Part shown: positions 6,652-14,085 of the stretch, piece by piece
Layout of the letters: every line of letters begins with the position of its first letter
Position numbering within the stretch: position 1 is the first letter of the stretch
Source of the DNA: Microtetraspora glauca
GTDB lineage: Bacteria > Actinomycetota > Actinomycetes > Streptomycetales > Streptomycetaceae
DNA length: 20,868 bases
Direction of reading: 5' to 3'
Assembly: GCA_000721275.1 (NCBI GenBank)
Contig: JOFO01000075.1
Span: forward strand, 1 to 20,868
Notes under the pieces: generated by a model
Seen by the model: the letters and a program-made list of their open reading frames with translations, nothing else
Database searches by the model: none
What the model was told of the DNA's origin: nothing
Translations under genes and position numbers: made by a program

Positions 6652-7344
6652 ATGCCCCTGACGCTCACCGTCTCCGACGAGGTGCGCGCCCTCGTCCCCG
6701 GCTTCACCCACCTCGCCCTGGAGGCCCGCGGGCTCGTCAACGGACCCAGCGACGCGACCAGTTCCGCCCTCCTCGACGAGGCCGCCGCCCGGCTCGCCGC
6801 GCGGCTCGACGGCCGCACCCCGGACCAGGACCCGCACGTCGCCGCCTGGCGCGCCGCGTACACCGCCTTCGGCGCCAAGCCCTCCCGTACGCGCAACTCC
6901 GCGGAGGCGCTGGCGCGCCGGGCGCTCGCCGACGGCGGACTGCCCCGCATCAACCGGCTCGTCGACGCCTACAACGCCGTCAGCGTCGCCCACCTCGTCC
7001 CGGTCGGCGGCGAGGACCTGCACCGCATCGAGGGCGGCATGCGGCTCGTCCGCGCGACCGGCGACGAGGAGTTCGTCACCGTCGCCGGAGGCGAGGAGAC
7101 CGTCGAGCACCCCGAACCGGGCGAGGTCGTCTGGTGCGACGAGCGCGGCGTCACCTGCCGCCGCTGGAACTGGCGCCAGGGACCGCGCACCCGCATCGAC
7201 GACACCACCACCGACGCGCTCTTCCTGCTGGAGTCCCTCGCCCCCATGACCCGCGGGGAACTGCTCACGGCCGGCCAGGAGCTCGCCGAGGCCCTCCAGA
7301 AGGTCAGCCCCGGCGCCCTGATCACCGTCCGCGACCCGGAGTGA
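6652..7344 (+). CDS. stand-alone B3/B4 tRNA-binding domain protein
   Basis: This 230-residue protein resembles the B3/B4 domain found in the beta subunit of bacterial phenylalanyl-tRNA synthetase, where it holds the editing site. The family signature is seen at 68-135: AAYTAFGAKPSRTRNSAEAL, then GLPRINRLVDAYNAVSV and LVPVGGEDL. Free-standing B3/B4 proteins are widespread; trans-editing or related roles are suggested but not generally proven. The ATG at 6652 follows AAGGAACGG. It lies 25 bases after the transglutaminase-like gene. The stop is 13 bases from the stop of the convergent acyltransferase. Confidence 0.85.
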   Translation: MPLTLTVSDEVRALVPGFTHLALEARGLVNGPSDATSSALLDEAAARLAARLDGRTPDQDPHVAAWRAAYTAFGAKPSRTRNSAEALARRALADGGLPRINRLVDAYNAVSVAHLVPVGGEDLHRIEGGMRLVRATGDEEFVTVAGGEETVEHPEPGEVVWCDERGVTCRRWNWRQGPRTRIDDTTTDALFLLESLAPMTRGELLTAGQELAEALQKVSPGALITVRDPE

Positions 7345-7348
7345 CCCG

Positions 7349-7370
7349 GGCCCGGGACTACTGCCCGGCC
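7349..7370. terminator. hairpin between convergent B3/B4 and plsC-like genes
   Basis: GGCCCGGG and CCCGGCC form a stem of about 7 bp (one bulged C) around the loop ACTACTG, which holds the stop codon of the minus-strand acyltransferase (7358-7360). No U tract. Probably serves both genes. Confidence 0.4.
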
Positions 7371-8083
7371 GCCTTCAGCTGCTCGGGCGTCGGCGCGGTG
7401 CCGCCCAGGTGCGCCGGGATCCACCACGTGTCCGCCGCGTCCTTCGGACGCACCGGATAGGCGCGCTGCGCGGCCTCCAGGAGCTCCTGCACCCGGTCGC
7501 GCAGCCGCCGGGTGATGGCCCCCGCGTACTGGTCGGCGGGGGCCTCGACCGGCTCGCCGACCCGGATCGTCACCGGGATGTGGGCGCGCTTGAAGTTCCG
7601 CGGGCGGCCCTTCGTCCAGATCCGCTGCGTCCCCCACAGCGCCATCGGCACCAGCGGCACCCCGGCCTCCTGCGCGAGCCGGGCCGCGCCCGACTTGAAG
7701 CTCTTCAGCGTGAAGGACTCCGAGATGGTCGCCTCGGGGAAGACGCCCACGATCTCGCCGGCCCGCAGCGCCTCCAGGGCGTGCTGGTACGCGTGCTCGC
7801 CCTGCGACCGGTCCACCGGGATGTGCTTCATGGCGCGCATCAGCGGCCCCGACACCTTGTGCCGGAAGACCGACTCCTTCGCCATGAAGCGCACCAGGCG
7901 CTTCTGGGGCAGCGCGGCCAGACCGTTGAAGATGAAGTCGAGGTAGCTGATGTGATTGCTGACCAGCACGGCGCCGCCGGTCCGCGGGATGTGCTCCGAA
8001 CCCTGTGTGTCGATCTTGAGGTCGAGCGCCTTGAACATGGTCAGCGCGGCGCCGATCACCGGTCGGTACACGAGTTCTGCCAT
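7358..8083 (-). CDS. lysophospholipid acyltransferase (1-acylglycerol-3-phosphate acyltransferase family)
   Basis: This 241-residue protein belongs to the PlsC superfamily, which moves an acyl group from acyl-CoA or acyl-ACP to lysophosphatidic acid or related lipids at the membrane. The catalytic motif NHxxxxD is NHISYLD at 43-49. The second block, FPEATIS (115-121), replaces the usual FPEGTRS. The N-terminal 1-25 is mildly hydrophobic and could be membrane-associated. Start 8083 (MAELVYRP) fits the family; an AAAGG sequence lies upstream. The gene is divergent from the thioredoxin-like gene. The acyl acceptor cannot be told from sequence. Confidence 0.88.
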   Translation of the reverse strand: MAELVYRPVIGAALTMFKALDLKIDTQGSEHIPRTGGAVLVSNHISYLDFIFNGLAALPQKRLVRFMAKESVFRHKVSGPLMRAMKHIPVDRSQGEHAYQHALEALRAGEIVGVFPEATISESFTLKSFKSGAARLAQEAGVPLVPMALWGTQRIWTKGRPRNFKRAHIPVTIRVGEPVEAPADQYAGAITRRLRDRVQELLEAAQRAYPVRPKDAADTWWIPAHLGGTAPTPEQLKAAGQ

Positions 8084-8311
8084 AGGAGAGAAACCTTTTC
8101 GTCTATGCCTGTGGGAGGGTCTCCCGGCGAAGTTACGCGGCCGTAGGTTTTCGGCTTTGGGCAGATCGTGCCGCATGTGGGCCGCTGTGACCAGTCCAGG
8201 GGGCTTCGTACGGGGAGATTCTCGTCACTCGCGGTGGTCGTGGCGGGAATCCGACGCCGCCGTGCGACGCTGCACCGGGGGAGAACAGCGCGGGAACGAG
8301 AGGGGACGGAC

Positions 8312-8650
8312 ATGACGGCGGACGTGACGGCGGACGGAACGCGGCGGCTCGGAACGGCCGAGCTCGGCGGCGCCGGGCTCGGCGAACGGGCCACCCTCGT
8401 CCAGTTCTCCAGCGCCTTCTGCCAGCCCTGCCGCGCCACCCGCCGCACCCTCGCCGAGGTCGCCGCCATGGTGCCGGGCGTCGCCCACGTGGAGATCGAC
8501 GCCGAGGAGCACCTCGGCCTGGTGCGCGCCCTCGGGGTCACCCGTACCCCCACCGTCCTCGTGCTCGACGCCGCCGGCCGGATCGTCCGCCGGGCCGCCG
8601 GACAGCCGCGCCGGGCCGACGTCATCGCCGCCCTCGGGCACGCCCTGTGA
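8312..8650 (+). CDS. thioredoxin-like protein, CQPC active site
   Basis: This 112-residue cytoplasmic protein has a thioredoxin fold. The redox motif is C37-Q-P-C40 (FCQPCRATR) rather than the WCGPC of canonical thioredoxin, and the Trp before the first Cys is Phe. The cis-proline is P80 in TRTPTVLVLD. The ATG at 8312 is preceded by GAGGGGACGGA. The 228-base divergent region 8084-8311 upstream holds a GGGAG-GGT-CTCCC inverted repeat (8113-8125) but no promoter I can defend. It probably acts as a specialised thiol-disulfide exchanger; the partner is unknown. Confidence 0.88.
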   Translation: MTADVTADGTRRLGTAELGGAGLGERATLVQFSSAFCQPCRATRRTLAEVAAMVPGVAHVEIDAEEHLGLVRALGVTRTPTVLVLDAAGRIVRRAAGQPRRADVIAALGHAL

Positions 8651-8707
8651 GCCGCCCGTCCGCGCGCCCCTGACGCGGTGACACATCTCCCACATCCCGG
8701 TACGCAC

Positions 8708-8736
8708 TTGACCCGGGCCGTCACTCGTCGTCACCC
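8708..8736 (+). promoter_or_regulatory. weak candidate promoter for leader peptide and flavin reductase
   Basis: TTGACC (8708-8713) is a good -35 box. The -10 region 17 bases on, TCACCC (8731-8736), is poor. If it is used, transcription would begin close to the GTG at 8744, making the leader peptide leaderless. Confidence 0.3.
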
Positions 8737-8747
8737 TGACGGAGTGA
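8721..8747. promoter_or_regulatory. imperfect inverted repeat at the start of the leader
   Basis: TCACTC (8721-8726) pairs with GAGTGA (8742-8747), and the inner GTC/GAC extends the stem with one bulged base. It covers the presumed -10 region and the leader GTG, so it could be an operator or a structure hiding the leader start. Confidence 0.4.
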
Positions 8748-8824
8748 CCGGTGAACTCCTTCTCTACGGCCGGGCCCATGTGGACCTGGGCCGTCATGCG
8801 AGCGCGCGCTGTCCGGGCTTCTGA
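8744..8824 (+). CDS. putative Cys-codon leader peptide upstream of flavin reductase
   Basis: A 26-codon frame starts at GTG 8744 and stops at TGA 8822-8824, 46 bases before the flavin reductase. Its second half, RAHVDLGRHASARCP, matches the HVDL-x-R-xx-SA-x-C pattern of the short putative leader peptides found before sulfur and redox genes in Streptomyces and mycobacteria. The single Cys codon (TGT, 8810-8812) lies directly on a hairpin: GTCCGGG (8811-8817) pairs with CCCGGAC (8829-8835). A ribosome stalled at this codon for lack of Cys-tRNA would open that stem, which suggests cysteine-responsive attenuation. There is no well-spaced Shine-Dalgarno, so translation may be leaderless or start at the inner GTG 8780. 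The pattern match is seen; the mechanism is inferred. Confidence 0.6.
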   Translation: MTGELLLYGRAHVDLGRHASARCPGF

Positions 8825-8870
8825 CGCCCCCGGACCCCGCTCCATGCCGCCCCGCACGAAGGACAACTCC

Positions 8871-9395
8871 ATGACGGTTTCGCCCGAGCTCCGTACCGTT
8901 CCCGCGATCGGCGCCCCCAGGGCCGCCTCGTCCGACCTGCTCCGCTCCGTCTTCCGCCGTCACGCCGCCGGCGTCGCCGTGATCACCGCCCACGGCGAGC
9001 GCCCCGTCGGCTTCACCGCCACCTCGCTCACCTCTGTCGCCGCGGAGCCGCCGCTGATCTCCTTCGGCGTCGGCACCGGCTCCTCCAGCTGGCCCGTCGT
9101 CGCGGAGGCCGAGCACATCGGCGTCCACATACTCGGCGACCACCAGGAGCAGCTGGCGGCCACCTTCGCGCGCAGCGGCGCCGACCGGTTCGCCGCGCCG
9201 ACCCGCTGGAGCCGGGGCCCCGAGGGCGTCCCGGTGCTGGACGGCGTGCTGGCCTGGCTGGTCTGCCGGGTGGTGGCCCGGGTGCCCGCGGGGGACCACC
9301 GGATCGTGATCGCCGAGGCGGTCGCCGGGTCGCCCGACGGCGCCGGCCGTCCGCTCCTCTACCACCAGGGGCGTTTCCAGGCGCTGCGCGACTGA
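8871..9395 (+). CDS. flavin reductase family protein (FMN-binding split barrel)
   Basis: This 174-residue protein belongs to the HpaC/SsuE-like flavin reductase family, which uses NAD(P)H to supply reduced FMN to two-component monooxygenases. The FMN-binding region is GFTATSLTSVAAEPPLISFG at 47-66, with SSSWPVV (71-77) and the HILGDHQEQLAATFA segment (87-100). No partner monooxygenase gene lies in the window. The ATG at 8871 follows GAAGGA; an earlier in-frame ATG at 8844 is possible, but the longer frame from 8751 overlaps the leader peptide and its translation is low-complexity. If the leader is real, expression would rise when cysteine is scarce, which suits a role in sulfonate use. Confidence 0.9.
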   Translation: MTVSPELRTVPAIGAPRAASSDLLRSVFRRHAAGVAVITAHGERPVGFTATSLTSVAAEPPLISFGVGTGSSSWPVVAEAEHIGVHILGDHQEQLAATFARSGADRFAAPTRWSRGPEGVPVLDGVLAWLVCRVVARVPAGDHRIVIAEAVAGSPDGAGRPLLYHQGRFQALRD

Positions 9396-9449
9396 GAGTT
9401 CCCGTGACGGCCCTCCCGCGAGCGTTGGCCAGATCACATAGCTGAGCGC

Positions 9450-9478
9450 TTGCTTAATGGTCACGAACTGGGTGTACT
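9450..9478 (+). promoter_or_regulatory. weak candidate promoter of etfBA
   Basis: TTGCTT (9450-9455) and TGTACT (9473-9478) are spaced 17 bases apart. An AT-rich stretch (GAGTAATATCT, 9482-9492) follows, which could hold an alternative -10 box. The 198-base gap before etfB must hold the operon promoter, but its exact place is uncertain. Confidence 0.25.
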
Positions 9479-9492
9479 GACGAGTAATATCT

Positions 9493-9517
9493 GGTCGGGG
9501 CGTCCGGCGCCCCGACC
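9493..9517. promoter_or_regulatory. perfect 10-bp hairpin upstream of etfB
   Basis: GGTCGGGGCG and CGCCCCGACC pair perfectly around a 5-base loop (TCCGG). No U tract follows. It could end the flavin reductase transcript or be part of the etfB 5' leader, 76 bases ahead of the GTG. Confidence 0.6.
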
Positions 9518-9593
9518 GGAAACCCGCCCTTCAGGCGCCTATGCTGCGAGCAACAAGGCAGCCCAGTTATGACGATGCAGTAGGAGAGCCGGC

Positions 9594-10379
9594 GTGAGCT
9601 TGAGGATCGTTGTCTGTGTGAAGTACGTGCCGGACGCCACTGGCGACCGGAAGTTCGCCGACGACCTGACGGTCGACCGCGAGGACGTCGACGGTCTGCT
9701 GTCGGAGCTCGACGAGTACGCGGTCGAGCAGGCGCTGCAGATCGCCGAGGAGGCGGACGATGCCGAGGTCACGGTCCTCACCGTCGGCCCCGAGGACGCG
9801 CGGGACGCGCTCCGCAAGGCGCTGTCGATGGGCGCGGACAAGGCCGTCCACGTCGACGACGAGGACATCCACGGCTCCGACGTCATGGCCACCTCGCTGG
9901 TGCTCGCCAAGGCGATCGAGAAGACCGGCTACGACCTGGTCATCGCCGGCATGGCCTCCACCGACGGCACCATGGGCGTCCTCCCGGCGATCCTGGCCGA
10001 GCGCCTGGGCGTCCCGCAGGTCACCCTGCTCTCCGAGGTCAAGGTCGAGGACGGCAAGGTCACCGGCCGCCGCGACGGCGACACCGCCTCCGAGACGCTG
10101 GAGGCGTCCCTCCCGGCCGTCGTCTCGGTGACGGACCAGTCGGGCGAGGCCCGCTACCCGTCCTTCAAGGGCATCATGGCCGCGAAGAAGAAGCCGGTCG
10201 AGGAGCTGGAGCTCGACGACCTGGACATCGACGCGGACGAGGTCGGCCTGGCGGGCTCCTGGACCGCGGTGGACTCCGCCGACGAGCGTCCGGCGCGCAC
10301 CGCGGGCACGATCGTCAAGGACGAGGGCGAGGGCGGCAAGCAGCTGGCCGAGTTCCTCGCGAGCCAGAAGTTCATCTGA
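9594..10379 (+). CDS. etfB: electron transfer flavoprotein beta subunit
   Basis: This 261-residue protein is the AMP-binding beta subunit of electron transfer flavoprotein, which accepts electrons from acyl-CoA and other dehydrogenases and passes them on to ETF-quinone oxidoreductase. Typical features are the N-terminus RIVVCVKYVPD, the segment SELDEYAVEQALQIAEE, and AGMASTDGTMGVLPAILAERL near 122-142. It ends with an acidic linker and the ETF-beta C-terminal segment that wraps the alpha subunit. The GTG at 9594 is preceded by AGGAGAG. etfA starts 59 bases downstream. Confidence 0.96.
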   Translation: MSLRIVVCVKYVPDATGDRKFADDLTVDREDVDGLLSELDEYAVEQALQIAEEADDAEVTVLTVGPEDARDALRKALSMGADKAVHVDDEDIHGSDVMATSLVLAKAIEKTGYDLVIAGMASTDGTMGVLPAILAERLGVPQVTLLSEVKVEDGKVTGRRDGDTASETLEASLPAVVSVTDQSGEARYPSFKGIMAAKKKPVEELELDDLDIDADEVGLAGSWTAVDSADERPARTAGTIVKDEGEGGKQLAEFLASQKFI

Positions 10380-10438
10380 GGCTCGCGCGAGCCCCCCAGA
10401 CCGCCCCGCTCTTTCCGTTCGCAGGAGATTGAAGTCCC

Positions 10439-11401
<963 letters not shown>

Positions 11402-11421
11402 CGACCAGCGCTTCCGCAGGT

Positions 11422-11460
11422 CCGGGGGCCGCACGGCGAGTTTCGCCGTGCGGCCCCCGG
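11422..11460. terminator. etfBA terminator hairpin
   Basis: A perfect stem of 17 bp (left arm 11422-11438, right arm 11444-11460) encloses the loop AGTTT. It begins 21 bases after the etfA stop. The U tract is missing, as often in Streptomyces terminators. It also separates etfA from the next promoter at 11477. Confidence 0.85.
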
Positions 11461-11476
11461 CCGTTTCGGTCAACCA

Positions 11477-11505
11477 TTGACGCAGATGCGGCGGCCTACT
11501 AACTT
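11477..11505 (+). promoter_or_regulatory. promoter of the DUF6986 aldolase gene
   Basis: TTGACG (11477-11482) and TAACTT (11500-11505) with 17 bases between them match the vegetative promoter consensus. Expected transcription start is near 11512, giving a leader of about 43 bases. Confidence 0.65.
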
Positions 11506-11523
11506 CGCTATACGGATTGTTGA

Positions 11524-11538
11524 TTCCGTGAAGCGGAA
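11524..11538. promoter_or_regulatory. operator-like palindrome TTCCG-N5-CGGAA
   Basis: A perfect 5-base inverted repeat with a 5-base centre (TTCCGTGAAGCGGAA) lies between the predicted transcription start and the ribosome binding site, where a bound repressor would block elongation. The form resembles sites of IclR-family regulators such as those of purine and glyoxylate catabolism; this link is inference. Confidence 0.5.
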
Positions 11539-11554
11539 AACAGGAGGATCAGGG

Positions 11555-12847
11555 ATGGGTCAGCAGGAGAAGGTGTCGACGAGTCTCGCGGGCGCGGTCA
11601 GCGAGGACATCAGCGCCTCCCTCGCCGCGGTGGACGCCGAGCTCGACCGCCGCTACCCGGGCGACCCCGGCACCCGCCAGCCCGTCCACACCGTCTACGT
11701 CCCCGGCAACGTCTTCGACGCCGGCACCCTCCGCTCCTGGGGTGACCAGGCCCTCGCCGCCCTCGACGAGCACGCCCCGGACGCGGCCTCCTTCGCCGCC
11801 GTCCTCGGCCTCTCCGACGACCTCGCCGAGGACGTGTACGCCCGCGTGCGCACCAAGCTGGAGCGGGAGCCGATCGAGGACCTGCGGGTCGACTTCGAGG
11901 ACGGTTACGCCGGGGCCGACGAGGACCAGGACGCCGCCAAGGCCGCGCGGCTGATCGCGGAGGCGTACGCGGGAGGCACCGCCGCCCCCTACATGGGCAT
12001 CCGGATGAAGTGCATGGAGGCCGCCGTCCGCGACCGCGGCATCCGCACCACCGACGTCTTCCTCACCGGCCTGCTGGAGAACGGCGGCCTCCCCGACGGC
12101 CTCGTCCTCACCCTCCCCAAGGTCACCTACCCCGAGCAGGTCACCGCCTTCGTCCGGCTCCTGGAAGCGTTCGAGAAGGCCCACGGCCTCGACGCCGGCC
12201 GGCTCGGCTTCGAGATCCAGATCGAGACCAGCCAGTCCATCCTCGCCGCCGACGGCACCGCCGCCGTCGCCCGCATGATCGACGCCGCCGAGGGCCGCGC
12301 CACCGGCCTCCACTACGGCACCTTCGACTACAGCGCCTGCCTCGGCGTCTCCGCCGCCTACCAGGCCAGCGACCACCCGGCCGCCGACCACGCCAAGGCG
12401 ATCATGCAGGTCGCCGCGGCCGGCACCGGCGTACGCGTCTCCGACGGCTCCACCAACGTGCTGCCGGTCGGCTCCACCGCCCACGTCCACGAGGCCTGGA
12501 AGCTGCACTACGGCCTCACCCGCCGCGCCCTGGCCCGCGCCTACTACCAGGGCTGGGACATGCACCCGGGCCACATCCCCACCCGTTACGCCGCCGTCTT
12601 CGCCTTCTACCGCGAGGGCTTCGAGACCGCCGCCCAGCGCCTCTCCGCCTACGCCAACCACGCGGGCGGCGACGTCATGGACGAGCCCGCCACCGCCAAG
12701 GCGCTCTCCTCCTACCTGCTGCGCGGCCTCCAGTGCGGCGCCCTCGACACCGCCGAGGTCGACGCCCTCACCGGGATGACCCGCGCCGACCTGGAGCGGT
12801 TCGCCGCTCCGCGCCGCGGCGACCTCACGGCCGGCGCCGGCCGCTGA
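11555..12847 (+). CDS. DUF6986 / HpcH-HpaI aldolase-citrate lyase family protein
   Basis: This 430-residue protein belongs to the phosphoenolpyruvate-mutase-like TIM barrel superfamily (CitE, malate synthase, HpcH). The metal-binding region is LRVDFEDGY (110-118), comparable to LEDAV of CitE. TLPKVTYPEQV (186-196) and GFEIQIETSQSI (218-229) supply the strands with the further acidic ligand E224. Such enzymes cleave or form C-C bonds next to pyruvate, oxaloacetate or glyoxylate units. The ATG at 11555 follows a perfect AGGAGG with seven bases of spacing. The reaction is not known; homologues that I recall lie near purine-degradation genes, but none are seen here. Confidence 0.82.
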   Translation: MGQQEKVSTSLAGAVSEDISASLAAVDAELDRRYPGDPGTRQPVHTVYVPGNVFDAGTLRSWGDQALAALDEHAPDAASFAAVLGLSDDLAEDVYARVRTKLEREPIEDLRVDFEDGYAGADEDQDAAKAARLIAEAYAGGTAAPYMGIRMKCMEAAVRDRGIRTTDVFLTGLLENGGLPDGLVLTLPKVTYPEQVTAFVRLLEAFEKAHGLDAGRLGFEIQIETSQSILAADGTAAVARMIDAAEGRATGLHYGTFDYSACLGVSAAYQASDHPAADHAKAIMQVAAAGTGVRVSDGSTNVLPVGSTAHVHEAWKLHYGLTRRALARAYYQGWDMHPGHIPTRYAAVFAFYREGFETAAQRLSAYANHAGGDVMDEPATAKALSSYLLRGLQCGALDTAEVDALTGMTRADLERFAAPRRGDLTAGAGR

Positions 12848-12854
12848 CCACCGG

Positions 12855-12876
12855 GCCGCCCGCTCACACGGGCGGC
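12855..12876. terminator. bidirectional terminator hairpin, LacI stop in loop
   Basis: GCCGCCCG and CGGGCGGC form a perfect 8-bp stem with loop CTCACA. The loop contains the stop codon of the minus-strand LacI-type gene (12864-12866), and the hairpin starts eight bases after the aldolase stop. Confidence 0.6.
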
Positions 12877-13910
12877 GGCGGCACCTCGCCCGACCCCCGG
12901 GCGAGGAGCCGTGTCCCGATGACCACCCGGCGGGGCGCCTCGGCCGCCCCGCCCAGGCGCCGGAACAACTGCTGCGCGGCGGTCCTGCCCAGCGCCGCCG
13001 GATCCTGCGCGACCACCGTGACGCCCAGGACGTCGCCCAGCTCCACGTCGTCGAAGCCGACCAGCGCGACCGGCGGGCCGCCGTCCCGGGCGGTGCGCGC
13101 GGCGAGCGCCCGCACGGCGGTGACGGTGACCCGGTTGTTCCCCGCGAAGACCGCCGTCACCGGCTCCGGCCCGCCGAGCATCCCCGCGAGCGCCGCCGTC
13201 ACCCGCTCCGGGTCCGTGGGACCGGGTGCCACCCATCGCTCGTCGACCGGCAGCCCCGCGTCCGCCATCGCCGCCCGGTAGCCGCGCAGCCGCTCGGCCG
13301 CGGTGTGGATCCGCGGCCGGTCACCGACGAAGCCGATCCGCCGGTGCCCGTGCGCGATCAGGTGCGCCACCCCGTCCCGGGCCCCGCCGAAGCTGTCGGA
13401 GAGGACCGCGTCCGCGTCGAGGAGACCGGCCGGCCGGTCGGCGAAGACCGTGGCCACGCCCGCCCGGATCTCCGGCTCCAGATAACGGTGGTCGTCCCCG
13501 GCCGGGATCACTATCAGGCCGTCCACCCGGCGCGCGCACAGCGCCAGCGCCAGTTCCTGCTCACGCGCCGGGTCCTCCGCGCTGGAACCGTTGATCAGCA
13601 GCGTGCTGTGCTCCCGCGCGACCTCCTCGACGGCCCGGCCGAGCTGCCCGTAGAACGGGTCGGCCAGGTCCTCCAGGACGAGCCCGATCGTCGCCGTGCG
13701 GCCCTTGCGCAGCACCCGCGCGCTGTCGTTGCGGCGGAAGCCGAGCGCGTCGACGGCGTCGCGCACCCGCCGCTCCGTCTCCGGCGTGACGCCCGGCTCG
13801 CCGTTCACCACCCGCGACACGGTCTTGAGGCCGACGCCCGCCCGCGCGGCGACATCCTTCATCGTGGGCCGGTTGCCGTAGCGGGGCTCGGGGCGGGGGG
13901 TCTCGGCCAC
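12864..13910 (-). CDS. LacI family transcriptional regulator
   Basis: This 348-residue DNA-binding regulator has the LacI helix-turn-helix at 17-40 (MKDVAARAGVGLKTVSRVVN), the hinge helix around 62-68, and a periplasmic-binding-protein-like effector domain from about 74 (TIGLVLEDLADPFYGQL). It probably senses a sugar or sugar derivative. GTG at 13910 is chosen for its GGAGGAA ribosome site; the ATG at 13862 directly before the helix-turn-helix is an alternative. The open frame continues 321 codons upstream, but that part is antisense to the ROK gene. It is divergent from the ROK kinase gene with a LacI-type operator between them, so it probably controls both. Confidence 0.93.
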   Translation of the reverse strand: MAETPRPEPRYGNRPTMKDVAARAGVGLKTVSRVVNGEPGVTPETERRVRDAVDALGFRRNDSARVLRKGRTATIGLVLEDLADPFYGQLGRAVEEVAREHSTLLINGSSAEDPAREQELALALCARRVDGLIVIPAGDDHRYLEPEIRAGVATVFADRPAGLLDADAVLSDSFGGARDGVAHLIAHGHRRIGFVGDRPRIHTAAERLRGYRAAMADAGLPVDERWVAPGPTDPERVTAALAGMLGGPEPVTAVFAGNNRVTVTAVRALAARTARDGGPPVALVGFDDVELGDVLGVTVVAQDPAALGRTAAQQLFRRLGGAAEAPRRVVIGTRLLARGSGEVPPPPV

Positions 13911-13976
13911 GGTGCGGGGTTCCTCCGTACTGGGGTGCCGGCGGGCGAAGGCCGGCGGATCATGCGCCTCGGACCG

Positions 13977-13982
13977 AGCATA
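13977..13982 (-). promoter_or_regulatory. candidate -10 box of the LacI-type gene
   Basis: On the minus strand TATGCT is a good -10 hexamer. The matching -35 is unclear (TTCGAC 16 bases upstream at best). The palindrome at 13990-14001 would lie within the spacer, consistent with autorepression. Confidence 0.3.
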
Positions 13983-13989
13983 GAGCGTG

Positions 13990-14001
13990 GATAACGTTGT
14001 C
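13990..14001. promoter_or_regulatory. LacI-type operator GATAACGTTGTC
   Basis: A 12-base palindrome with one mismatched pair, centred on AACGTT, as is usual for LacI/GalR-family sites. It lies in the 175-base region between the divergent LacI-type and ROK genes. It is probably bound by the product of the neighbouring regulator gene. Confidence 0.65.
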
Positions 14002-14046
14002 GAAGCGGGCGCGGGCGCAGGGGGAGCGGCGGTCGGCGGTACGGGC

Positions 14047-14072
14047 CACGGGGGCCGCCGCGCGGCCCCGTG
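14047..14072. promoter_or_regulatory. GC-rich hairpin just before the ROK gene
   Basis: CACGGGGGCCGC pairs with GCGGCCCCGTG (11 bp, one bulged G) around a CGC loop, ending 13 bases before the ATG. It could limit ribosome access or act as an operator. The function is not known. Confidence 0.4.
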
Positions 14073-14085
14073 AGAACCTACGTCC

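Noticed and set aside
7345..7356. 12-base palindrome CCCGGGCCCGGG as an operator
   Set aside because: Such GC palindromes arise easily at this base composition; it is more simply part of the terminator between convergent genes.
8751..8870. Longer flavin reductase starting at 8751
   Set aside because: The extra residues are not part of the family, and the ATG at 8871 has its own ribosome binding site; the leader peptide occupies another frame here.
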